A DNA stretch of 64,000 nt from Mastigias papua (lineage: Eukaryota; Cnidaria; Scyphozoa; Rhizostomeae; Mastigiidae). The DNA lies in the NCBI GenBank assembly GCA_964019165.1, contig OZ025272.1, positions 310,001 to 374,000 of the forward strand, read 5' to 3'. Position numbers and translations under genes: made by a program. The notes under the pieces are model-generated. The model worked only from the letters and a program-made list of their open reading frames with translations. It was not told where the DNA came from and did not search any database. The first letter of the stretch is position 1, and each line of letters begins with the position of its first letter. Positions 24,471 to 37,500 of the stretch are shown here, piece after piece.

Positions 24471-27400
24471 AAATTGAACTTCATTGATTTTGATTGCACA
24501 TTGAAAAGTGATGGAAATGAGCCAATTTTGGCCAAAAAGTAAGGCTATAGCCTTGGTATTTTGCCCAGAAATGACCAAAATTGAACTTCATTGATTTTGA
24601 TTGCACATTGAAAAGTGATGAAAATGAGCCAATTTTGGCCAAAAAGTAAGGCTATAGCCTTGGTATTTTGCCCAAAAATGACCAAAATTGAACTTCATTG
24701 ATTTTGATTGCACATTGAAAAGTGATGAAAATGAGCGAATTTTGGCCAAAAAGTAAGGCTATAGCCTTGGTACTTTGCCCAAAAATGACCAAAATTGAAC
24801 TTCATTGATTTTGATTGCACATTGAAAAGTGATGAAAATGAGCCAATTTTGGCCAAAAGGTAAGGCTATAGCCTTGGTATTGTGCCCAAAACTGACCAAA
24901 ATTGAACTTCATTGATTTTGATTGCACATTGAAAAGTGATGAAAATGAGCCAATTTTGGCCAAAAAGTAAGGCTATAGCCTTGGTATTTTGCCCAAAAAT
25001 GACCAACATTGAACTACATTGATTTTGATTGCACATTGAAAAGTGATGAAAATGAGCCAATTTTGGCCAAAAAGTAAGGCTATAGCCTTGGTATTTTGCC
25101 CAATCATGACCAAAATTGAACTTCATTGATTTTGATTGCACAGTGAAAACTGATGAAAATGAGCCAATTTTGGCCAAAAAGTAAGGCTATAGCCTTGGTA
25201 TTTTGGCCAAAAATGACCAAAATTGAACTTCATTGATTTTGATTGCACATTGACAAGTGATGAAAATGAGCCAATTTTGGCCAAAAAGTAAGGCTATAGC
25301 CTTGGTATTTTGCCCAAAAATGACCAAAATTGAACTTCATTGATTTTGATTGCACATTGAATAGTGATGAAAATGAGCCAATTTTGGCCAAAAAGTAAGG
25401 CTATAGCCTTGGTAATTTCCCACAAATGACCAAAATTGAACTTCATTGATTTTGATTGCACATTGAAAAGTGATGAAAATGAGCCAATTTTGGCCAAACA
25501 GTAAAGCTATATCCTTGGTATTTTGCCCAAAAATGACCAAAATTGAACTTCATTGATTTTGATTGCACATTGAAAAGTGATGAAAATGAGCCAATTTTGG
25601 CCAAAAAGTAAGGCTATAGCCTTGGTATTTTGCCCAAAAATGACCAAAATTGAACTTCATTGATTTTGATTGCACATTGAAAAGTGATGAAAATGAGCCA
25701 ATTTTGGCCAAAAAGTAAGGCTATAGCCTTGGTAGTTTGCCCAAAAATGACCAAAATTGAACTTCATTGATTTGATTGCACATTGAAAAGTGATGAAAAT
25801 GAGCCAATTTTGGCCAAAAAGTAAGGCTATAGCCTTGGTATTTTGCCCAAAAATGACCAAAATTAAACTTCATTGACTTTGATTGCACATTGACAAGTGA
25901 TGAAAGTAAGCCACTTTTGGCCAAAAAGTAAGGCTATAGCCTTGGTATTTTGCCCAAAAATCACCAAAATTGAACTTCATTGATTTTGATTGCACATTGA
26001 AAAGTGATGAAAATGAGCCAATTTTGGCCAAAAAGTAAGGCTATAGCCTTGGTATTTTGCCCACAAATGACAACAATTGAACTTCATTGATTTTGATTGC
26101 ACATTGAAAAGTGATGAAAATGAGCCAATTTTGGCCAAAAAGTAAGGCTATAGCCTTGGTATTTTGCCCAAAAATGACCAAAATTGAACTTCATTGATTT
26201 TGATTGCACATTGACAAGTGATGAAAATAAGCCAATTTTGGCCAAAAAGTAAGGCTATAGCCTTGGTATTTTGCCCAAAAATGACCACAATTGAACTTCA
26301 TTGATTTTGATTGCACATGGACAAGTGATGAAAGTAAGCCAATTTTGGCCAAAAACTAAGGCTATAGCCTTGGTATTTTGCCCAGAAATGACAAAAATTG
26401 AACTTCATTGAGTTTGATTGCACATTGACAAGTGATGAAAATGAGCCAATTTTGGCCAAAAAGTAAGGCTATAGCCTTGGTATTTTGCCCAAAAATGACC
26501 AACATTGAACCTCATTGATTTTGATTGCACATTGAAAGTGATGAAAATGAGCCAATTTTGGCCAAAAAGTAAGGCTATAGCCTTGGTATTTTGCCCAAAA
26601 ATGACCAAAATTAAAGTTCATTGATTTTGATTGCACATTGACAAGTGATGAAAGTAAGCCACTTTTGGCCAAAAAGTAAGGCTATAGCCTTGGTATTTTG
26701 CCCAAAAAATCGCCAAAATTGAACTTCATTGATTTTGATTGCACATTGAAAAGTGATGAAAATGAGCCAATTCTGGCCAAAAAGTATGGCTATAGCCTTG
26801 GTATTTTGCCCACAAATGACAACAATTGAACTTGAACTTCATTGATTTTGATTGCACATTGAAAAGTGATGAAAATGAGCCAATTTTGGCCAAAAAGTAA
26901 GGCTATAGCCTTGGTATTTTGCCCAAAAATGACCAAAATTGAACTTCATTGATTTTGATTGCACATTGACAAGTGATGAAAATGAGCCAATTTTGGCCAA
27001 AAAGTAAGGCTATAGCCTTGGTATTTTGCCCAGAAATGACAACAATTGAACTTCATTGATTTTGATTGCACATTGAAAAGTGATGAAAATGAGCCAATTT
27101 TGGCCAAAAAGTAAGGCTATAGCCTTGGTATTTTGCCCACAAATGACCAAAATTGAACTTCATTGATTTTGATTGCACATTGAAAAGTGATGAAATTGAG
27201 CCAATTTTGGCCAAAAAGTAAGGCTATAGCCTTGGTATTTTGCCCAAAAATGACCAAAATTGAACTTCATTGATTTGATTGCACATTGAAAAGTGATGAA
27301 AATGAGCCAATTTTGGCCAAAAAGTAAGGCTATAGCCTTGGTATTTTGCCGAAAAATGACCAAAATTGAACTTCATTGATTTTGATTGCACATTGAAAAG

Positions 27401-30400
27401 TGATGGAAATGAGCCAATTTTGGCCAAAAAGTAAGGCTATAGCCTTGGTATTTTGCCCAGAAATGACCAAAATTGAACTTCATTGATTTTGATTGCACAT
27501 TGAAAAGTGATGAAAATGAGCCAATTTTGGCCAAAAAGTAAGGCTATAGCCTTGGTATTTTGCCCAGAAATGACAAAAATTGAACTTCATTGATTTTGAT
27601 TGCACATTGAAAAGTGATGAAAATGAGCCAATTTTGGCCAAAAAGTAAGGCTATAGCCTTGGTATTTTGCCCAGAAATGACCAAAATTGAACTTCATTGA
27701 TTATGATTGCACATTGAAAAGTGATGAAAATGAGCCAATTTTGGCCAAAAAGTAAGGCTATAGCCTTGGTACTTTGCCCAAAAATGACCAAAATTGAACT
27801 TCATTGATTTTGATTGCACATTGAAAAGTGATGAAAATGAGCAATTTTGGCCAAGAAGTAAGGCTATAGCCTTGGTATTTTGCCCAAAAATGACCAAAAT
27901 TGAACTTCATTGATTTTGATTGCACATTGACAAGTGATGAAAATGAGCCAATTTTGGCCAAAAAGTAAGGCTATAGCCTTGGTATTTTGCCCAGAAATGA
28001 CCAACATTGAACTTCATTGATTTTGATTGCACATTGAAAAGTGATGAAAATGAGCCAATTTTGGCCAAAAAGTAAGGCTATAGCCTTGGTATTTTGCCGA
28101 AAAATGACCAAAATTGAACTTCATTGATTTTGATTGCACATTGAAAAGTGATGAAAATGAGCCAATTTTGGCCAAAAAGTAAGGCTATAGCCTTGGTATT
28201 TTGCCCAAAAATGACCAAAATTGACCCTCATTGATTTTGATTGCACATTGACAAGTGATGAAAATGAGCCAATGTTGGCCAAAAAGTAAGGCTATAGCCT
28301 TGGTATTTTGCCCAAAAAATGACCAAAATTGAACTTCATTGATTTTCATTGCACATTGAAAAGTGATGAAAATGAGCCAATTTTGGCCAAAAAGTACGGC
28401 TTTAGCCTTGGTATTTTGCCCAAAAATGACCAAAATTGAACTTCATTGATTTTGAGTGCACATTGAAAAGTGATGAAAATGAGCCAATTTTGGCCAAATA
28501 GTAAGACTATAGCCTTGGTATTTTGCCCAAAAATGACCAAAATTGAACTTCATTGATTTTGATTGCACATTGAAAAGTGATGAAAATGAGCCAATTTTTC
28601 CCAAAAGGTAAGGCCTTGGTATTTTGCCCAAAAATGACCAAAATTGAACTTCATTGATTTTGATTGCACATTGAAAAGTGATGAAAATGAGCCATTTTGG
28701 CCAAAAAGTAAGGCTATAGCCTTGGTATTTTGCCCAGAAATGACAAAAATTGAACTTCATTGATTTTGATTGTACATTGAAAAGTGATGAAAATACGCCA
28801 ATTTTGGCCAAAAAGTAAGGCTATAGCCTTGGTATCTTGCCCAAAATGACAACAATTGAACTTCATTGATTTTGATTGCACATTGAAAAGTGATGAAAAT
28901 GAGCGAATGTTGGCCAATAAGTAAGGCTATAGCCTTGGTATTTTGCCCAAAAATGACCAAAATTGAACTTCATTGATTTTCATTGCACATTGACAAGTGA
29001 TGAAAGTAAGCCACTTTTGGCCAAAAAGTAAGGCTATAGCCTTGGTATTTTGCCCAAAAATGACCAAAATTGAACTTCATTGATTTTGATTGCACATTGA
29101 AAAGTGATGAAAATGAGCCAATTTTGGCCAAAAAGTAAGGCTATAGCCTTGGTATTTTGCCCAAAAATGACCAAAATTGAACTTCATTGATTTTGATTGC
29201 ACATTGAAAAGTGATGAAAATGAGCCAATTTTGGCCAAAAAGTAAGGCTATAGCCTTGGTATTTTGCCCAGAAATGACAAAAATTGAACTTCATTGATTT
29301 TGATTGTACATTGAAAAGTGATGAAAATAAGCCAATTTTGGCCAAAAAGTAAGGCTATAGCCTTGGTATCTTGCCCAAAAATGACCAAAATTGAACTTCA
29401 TTGATTTTGATTGCACATTGAAAAGTGATGAAAATGAGCGAATGTTGGCCAATAAGTAAGGCTATAGCCTTGGTATTTTGCCCAAAAATGACCAAAATTG
29501 AACTTCATTGATTTTCATTGCACATTGACAAGTGATGAAAGTAAGCCACTTTTGGCCAAAAAGTAAGGCTATAGCCTTGGTATTTTGCCAAAATTGAACT
29601 TCATTGATTTTGATTGCACATTGAAAAGTGATGAAAATGAGCCAATTTTGGCCAAAAAGTAAGGCTATAGCCTTGGTATTTTGCCCAAAAATGACCAAAA
29701 TTGAACTTCATTGATTTTGATTGCACATTGAAAAGTGATGAAAATGAGCCAATTTTGGCCAAAAAGTAAGGCTATAGCCTTGGTATTTTGCCCAGAAATG
29801 ACAAAAATTGAACTTCATTGATTTTGATTGTACATTGAAAAGTGATGAAAATAAGCCAATATTGGCCAAAAAGTAAGGCTATAGCCTTGGTATCTTGCCC
29901 AAAAATGACCAAAATTGAACTTCATTGATTTTGATTGCACATTGAAAAGTGATGAAAATGAGCGAATGTTGGCCAATAAGTAAGGCTATAGCCTTGGTAT
30001 TTTGCCCAAAAATGACCAAAATTGAACTTCATTGATTTTCATTGCACATTGACAAGTGATGAAAGTAAGCCACTTTTGGCCAAAAAGTAAGGCTATAGCC
30101 TTGGTATTTTGCCCAGAAATGACAACAATTGAACTTCATTGATTTTGATTGCACATTGAAAAGTGATGAAAATGAGCCAATTTTGGCCAAAAAGTAAGGC
30201 TATAGCCTTGGTATTTTGCCCAGAAATGACAAATATTGAACTTCATTGATTTTGATTGCACATTGAAAAGTGATGAAAATGAGCCAATTTTGGCCAAAAA
30301 GTAAGGCTATAGCCTTGGTATTTTGCCCAAAAATGACCAAAATTGAACTTCATTGATTTTGATTGCACATTGAAAAGTGATGAAAATGAGCCAATTTTGG

Positions 30401-30779
30401 CCAAAAAGTAAGGCTATAGCCTTGGTATTTTGCCCAAAAATGACCAAAATTGAACTTCATTGATTTTGATTGCACATTGAAAAGTGATGAAAATGAGCCA
30501 ATTTTAGCCAAAACGTAAGGCTATAGCCTTGGTAATTTGCCCACAAATGACCAAAATTGAACTTCATTGATTTTGATTGCACATTGAAAAGTGATGAAAA
30601 TGAGCCAATTTTGGCCAAAAAGTAAGGCTATAGCCTTGGTATTTTGCCCAAAAATGACCAAAATTGAACTTCATTGATTTTGATTGCACATTGAAAAGTG
30701 ATGAAAATGAGCCAATTTTTGCCAAATAGTAAGGCTATAGCCTTGGTATCTTGCCCAAAAATGACCAAAATTGAACTTC

Positions 30780-33000
30780 ATTGATTTTGATTGCACATTG
30801 AAAAGTGATGAAAATGAGCGAATTTTGGCCAAAGAGTAAGGCTATAGCCTTGGTATTTTGCCCAAAAATGACCAAAATTGAACTTCATTGATTTTGATTG
30901 CACATTGAAAAGTGATGAAAATGAGCCAATTTTGGCCAAAAAGTAAGGCTATAGCCTTGGTAATTTCCCACAAATGACCAAAATTGAACTTCATTGATTT
31001 TGATTGCACATTGAAAAGTGATGAAAATGAGCCAATTTTGGCCAAAAAGTAAGGCTATAGCCTTGGTATTTTGCCCAAAAATGACCAAAATTGAACTTCA
31101 TTGATTTTGATTGCACATTGAAAAGTGATGAAAATGAGCCAATTTTTCCCAAAAGGTAAGGCCTTGGTATTTTGCCCAAAAATGACCAAAATTGAACTTC
31201 ATTGATTTTGATTGCACATTGACAAGTGATGAAAATGAGCCAATTTTGGCCAAAAAGTAAGGCTATAGCCTTGGTATTTTGACCACAAATGACCAAAATT
31301 GAACTTCATTGATTTTGATTGCACATTGAAAAGTGATGAAAATGAGCCAATTTTGGCCAAAAAGTAAGGCTATAGCCTTGGTATTTTGCCCAGAAATGAC
31401 AAAAATTGAACTTCATTGATTTTGATTGTACATTGAAAAGTGATGAAAATAAGCCAATTCTGGCCAAAAAGTAAGGCTATAGCCTTGGTATCTTGCCCAA
31501 AAATGACCAAAATTGAACTTCATTGATTTTGATTGCACATTGAAAAGTGATGAAAATGAGCCAATTTTGGCCAAAAAGTAAGGCTATAGCCTTGGTATTT
31601 TGCCCAAAAATAACCAAAATTGAACTTCATTGATTTTGATTGCACATTGAAAAGTGATGAAAATGAGCCAATTTTGGCCAAAAAGTAAGGCTATAGCCTT
31701 GGTATTTTGCCCAAAAATGACCAAAATTGAACTTCATTGATTTTGATTGCACATTGAAAAGTGATGAAAATGAGCCAATTTTGGCCAAAAAGTAAGGCTA
31801 TAGCCTTGGTAATTTGCCCACAAATGACCAAAATTGAACTTCATTGATTTTGATTGCACATTGAAAAGTGATGAAAATGAGCCAATTTTTGCCAAAAAGT
31901 AAGGCTATAGCCTTGGTATTTTGCCCAAAAATGACCAAAATTGAACTTCATTGATTTTGATTGCACATTGAAAAGTGATGAAAATGAGCCAATTTTGGCC
32001 AAAAAGTAAGGCTATAGCCTTGGTATTTTGCCCAAAAATGACCAAAATTGAACTTCATTGATTTTGATTGCACATTGAAAAGTGATGAAAATGAGCCAAT
32101 TTTGGCCAAAAAGTAAGGCTATAGCCTTGGTATTTTGCCCAAAAATGACCAAAATTGAACTTCATTGATTTTGATTGCACATTGAAAAGTGATGAAAATG
32201 AGCCAATTTTAGCCAAAACGTAAGGCTATAGCCTTGGTAATTTGCCCACAAATGACCAAAAGTGAACTTCATTGATTTTGATTGCACATTGAAAAGTGAT
32301 GAAAATGAGCCAATTTTGGCCAAAAAGTAAGGCTATAGCCTTGGTATTTTGCCCAAAAATGACCAAAATTGAACTTCATTGATTTTGATTGCACATTGAA
32401 AAGTGATGAAAATGAGCCAATTTTTGCCAAATAGTAAGGCTATAGCCTTGGTATCTTGCCCAAAAATGACCAAAATTGAACTTCATTGATTTTGATTGCA
32501 CATTGAAAAGTGATGAAAATGAGCGAATTTTGGCCAAAGAGTAAGGCTATAGCCTTGGTATTTTGCCCAAAAATGACCAAAATTGAACTTCATTGATTTT
32601 GATTGCACATTGAAAAGTGATGAAAATGAGCCAATTTTGGCCAAAACGTAAGGCTATAGCCTTGGTAATTTCCCACAAATGACCAAAATTGAACTTCATT
32701 GATTTTGATTGCACATTGAAAAGTGATGAAAATGAGCCAATTTTGGCCAAAAAGTAAGGCTATAGCCTTGGTATTTTGCCCAAAAATGACCAAAATTGAA
32801 CTTCATTGATTTTGATTGCACATTGAAAAGTGATGAAAATGAGCCAATTTGTCCCAAAAGGTAAGGCCTTGGTATTTTGCCCAAAAATGACCAAAATTGA
32901 ACTTCATTGATTTTGATTGCACATTGACAAGTGATGAAAATGAGCCAATTTTGGCCAAAAAGTAAGGCTATAGCCTTGGTATTTTGGCCAAAAATGACCA
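30780..33000. repeat. 1,705-bp duplication inside the satellite
   Basis: Distinct monomers, including one with a contracted palindrome (31158 and 32863) and one reading TAATTTCCCAC (30961 and 32666), recur 1,705 bp apart. That is 16 monomers less 7 bp, explained by small deletions carried by both copies. Confidence 0.85.
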
Positions 33001-33899
33001 AAATTGAACCTCATTGATTTTGATTGCACATTGAAAAGTGATGAAAATGAGCCAATTTTTCCCAAATAGTAAGGCTATAGCCTTGGTATGTTGCCCAAAA
33101 ATGACCACAATTGAACTTCATTGAGTTTGATTGCACATGGACAAGTGATGACAGTAAGCCAATTTTGGCCAAAAAGTAAGGCTATAGCCTTGGTATTTTG
33201 CCCAGAAATGACAAAAATTGAACTTCATTGATTTTGATTGCACATTGACAAGTGATGAAAATGAGCCAATTTTGGCCAAAAAGTAAGGCTATAGCCTTGG
33301 TATTTTGCCCAAAAATGACCAAAATTGAACTTCATTGATTTTGATTGCACATTGAAAAGTGATGAAAATGAGCCAATTTTGGCCAAAAAGTAAGGCTATA
33401 GCCTTGGTATTTTGCCCAAAAATGACCAAAATTGAACTTCATTGATTTTGATTGCACATTGAAAAGTGATGAAAATGAGCCAATTTTGGCCAAAACGTAA
33501 GGCTATAGCCTTGGTAATTTGCCCACAAATGACCAAAATTGAACTTCATTGATTTTGATTGCACATTGAAAAGTGATGAAAATGAGCCAATTTTGGCCAA
33601 AAAGTAAGGCTATAGCCTTGGTATTTTGCCCAAAAATGACCAAAATTGAACTTCATTGATTTTGATTGCACATTGAAAAGTGATGAAAATGAGCCAATTT
33701 TTGCCAAATAGTAAGGCTATAGCCTTGGTATCTTGCCCAAAAATGACCAAAATTGAACTTCATTGATTTTGATTGCACATTGAAAAGTGATGAAAATGAG
33801 CGAATTTTGGCCAAAGAGTAAGGCTATAGCCTTGGTATTTTGCCCAAAAATGACCAAAATTGAACTTCATTGATTTTGATTGCACATTGAAAAGTGATG

Positions 33900-36800
33900 A
33901 AAATGAGCCAATTTTGGCCAAAACGTAACGCTATAGCCTTGGTAATTTGCCCACAAATGACCAAAATTGAACTTCATTGATTTTGATTGCACATTGAAAA
34001 GTGATGAAAATGAGCCAATTTTGGCCAAAAAGTAAGGCTATAGCCTTGGTATTTTGCCCAAAAATGACCAAAATTGAACTTCATTGATTTTGATTGCACA
34101 TTGAAAAGTGATGAAAATGAGCCAATTTTGGCCAAATAGTAAGGCTATAGCCTTGGTATCTTGCCCAAAAATGACCAAAATTGAACTTCATTGATTCTGA
34201 TTGCACATTGAAAAGTGATGAAAGTGAGCGAATTTTGGCCAAAGAGTAAGGCTATAGCCTTGGTATTTTGCCCAAAAATGACCAAAATTGAACTTCATTG
34301 ATTTTGATTGCACATTGAAAAGTGATGAAAATGAGCCAATTTTGGCCAAAAAGTAAGGCTATAGCCTTGGTATTTTGCCCAAAAATAACCAAAATTGAAC
34401 TTCATTGATTTTGATTGCACATTGAAAAGTGATGAAAATGAGCCAATTTTGGCCAAAAAGTAAGGCTATAGCCTTGGTATTTTGCCGAAAAATGACCAAA
34501 ATTGAACTTCATTGATTTTGATTGCACATTGAAAAGTGATGAAAATGAGCCAATTTTGGCCAAAAAGTAAGGCTATAGCCTTGGTATTTTGCCCAAAAAT
34601 GACCAAAATTGAACTTCATTGATTTTGATTGCACATTGAAAAGTGATGAAAATGAGCGAATTTTGGCCAAAGAGTAAGGCTATAGCCTTGGTATTTTGCC
34701 CAAAAATGACCAAAATTGAACTTCATTCATTTTGATTGCACATTGAAAAGTGATGAAAATGAGCCAATTTTTCCCAAAAAGTAAGGCTATAGCCTTGGTA
34801 ATTTGCCCAAAAATGACCAAAATTGAACTTCATTGATTTTGATTGCACATTGAAAAGTGATGAAAATGAGCCAATTTTGGCCAAACAGTAAGGCTATAGC
34901 CTTGGTATTTTGCCCAAAAATGACCAAAATTGAACCTCATTGATTTTGATTGCACATTGAAAAGTGATGAAAATGAGCCAATTTTTGCCAAATAGTAAGG
35001 CTATAGCCTTGGTATGTTGCCCAAAAATGACCAAAATTGAACTTCATTGATTTTGATTGCACATTGAAAAGTGATGAAAATGAGCCAATTTTTGCCAAAA
35101 CGTAAGGCTATAGCCTTGGTATTTTGCCCACAAATGACCAAAATTGAACTTCATTGATTTTGATTGCACATTGAAAAGTGATGGAAATGAGCCAATTTTG
35201 GCCAAACAGTAAGGCTATAGGCCTTGGTATTTTGCCCAAAAATGACCAAAATTGAACTTCATTGATTTTGATTGCACATTGAAAAGTGATGAAAATGAGC
35301 CAATTTTGGCCAAAAAGTAAGGCTATAGCCTTGGTATTTTGCCCAAAAATGACCAAAATTGAACTTCATTGATTTTGATTGCACATTGAAAAGTGATGAA
35401 AATGAGCCAATTTTGGCCAGAAAGTAAGGCTATAGCCTTGGTATTTTGCCCAAAATGACCAAAATTGAACTTCATTGATTTTGATTGCACATTGAAAAGT
35501 GATGAAAATGAGCCAATTTTGGCCAAAAAGTAAGGCTATAGCCTTGGTATGTTGCCCACAAATGACAACAATTGAACTTCATTGATTTTGATTGCACATT
35601 GAAAAGTGATGAAAATGAGCGAATTTTGGCCAAAGAGTAAGGCTATTAGCCTTGGTATTTTGCCCAAAAATGACCAAAATTGAACTTTATTGATTTTGAT
35701 TGCACATTGAAAAGTGATGAAAATGAGCCAATTTTGGCCAAAACGTAACGCTATAGCCTTGGTAATTTGCCCACAAATGACCAAAATTGAACTTCATTGA
35801 TTTTGATTGCACATTGAAAAGTGATGAAAATGAGCCAATTTTGGCCAAAAAGTAAGGCTATAGCCTTGGTATTTTGCCCAAAAATGACCAAAATTGAACT
35901 TCATTGATTTTGATTGCACATTGAAAAGTGATGAAAATGAGCCAATTTTGGCCAAATAGTAAGGCTATAGCCTTGGTATCTTGCCCAAAAATGAACAAAA
36001 TTGAACTTCATTGATTCTGATTGCACATTGAAAAGTGATGAAAATGAGCGAATTTTGGCCAAAGAGTAAGGCTATAGCCTTGGTATTTTGCCCAAAAATG
36101 ACCAAAATTGAACTTCATTGATTTTGATTGCACATTGAAAAGTGATGAAAATGAGCCAATTTTGGCCAAAAAGTAAGGCTATAGCCTTGGTATTTTGCCC
36201 AAAAATAACCAAAATTGAACTTCATTGATTTTGATTGCACATTGAAAAGTGATGAAAATGAGCCAATTTTGGCCAAAAAGTAAGGCTATAGCCTTGGTAT
36301 TTTGCCGAAAAATGACCAAAATTGAACTTCATTGATTTTGATTGCACATTGAAAAGTGATGAAAATGAGCCAATTTTGGCCAAAAAGTAAGGCTATAGCC
36401 TTGGTATTTTGCCCAAAAATGACCAAAATTGAACTTCATTGATTTTGATTGCACATTGAAAAGTGATGAAAATGAGCGAATTTTGGCCAAAGAGTAAGGC
36501 TATAGCCTTGGTATTTTGCCCAAAAATGACCAAAATTGAACTTCATTCATTTTGATTGCACATTGAAAAGTGATGAAAATGAGCCAATTTTTCCCAAAAA
36601 GTAAGGCTATAGCCTTGGTAATTTGCCCAAAAATGACCAAAATTGAACTTCATTGATTTTGATTGCACATTGAAAAGTGATGAAAATGAGCCAATTTTGG
36701 CCAAACAGTAAGGCTATAGCCTTGGTATTTTGCCCAAAAATGACCAAAATTGAACCTCATTGATTTTGATTGCACATTGAAAAGTGATGAAAATGAGCCA

Positions 36801-37500
36801 ATTTTTGCCAAATAGTAAGGCTATAGCCTTGGTATGTTGCCCAAAAATGACCAAAATTGAACTTCATTGATTTTGATTGCACATTGAAAAGTGATGAAAA
36901 TGAGCCAATTTTTGCCAAAACGTAAGGCTATAGCCTTGGTATTTTGCCCACAAATGACCAAAATTGAACTTCATTGATTTTGATTGCACATTGAAAAGTG
37001 ATGGAAATGAGCCAATTTTGGCCAAACAGTAAGGCTATAGGCCTTGGTATTTTGCCCAAAAATGACCAAAATTGAACTTCATTGATTTTGATTGCACATT
37101 GAAAAGTGATGAAAATGAGCCAATTTTGGCCAAAAAGTAAGGCTATAGCCTTGGTATTTTGCCCAAAAATGACCAAAATTGAACTTCATTGATTTTGATT
37201 GCACATTGAAAAGTGATGAAAATGAGCCAATTTTGGCCAGAAAGTAAGGCTATAGCCTTGGTATTTTGCCCAAAAATGACCAAAATTGAACTTCATTGAT
37301 TTTGATTGCACATTGAAAAGTGATGAAAATGAGCCAATTTTGGCCAAAAAGTAAGGCTATAGCCTTGGTATGTTGCCCACAAATGACAACAATTGAACTT
37401 CATTGATTTTGATTGCACATTGAAAAGTGATGAAAATGAGCCAATTTTGGCCAAACAGTAAGGCTATAGCCTTGGTAGTTTGCCCACAAATGACCAAAAT
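33900..37500. repeat. 1,820-bp tandem duplication inside the satellite
   Basis: Private variants repeat at offset 1,819-1,820 bp (17 monomers plus one base): AACGTAACGC (33924 and 35744), GATTCTGATT (about 34192 and 36012), TTCATTCATT (about 34723 and 36542), and an extra G in CTATAGGCC (about 35221 and 37041). Confidence 0.9.
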
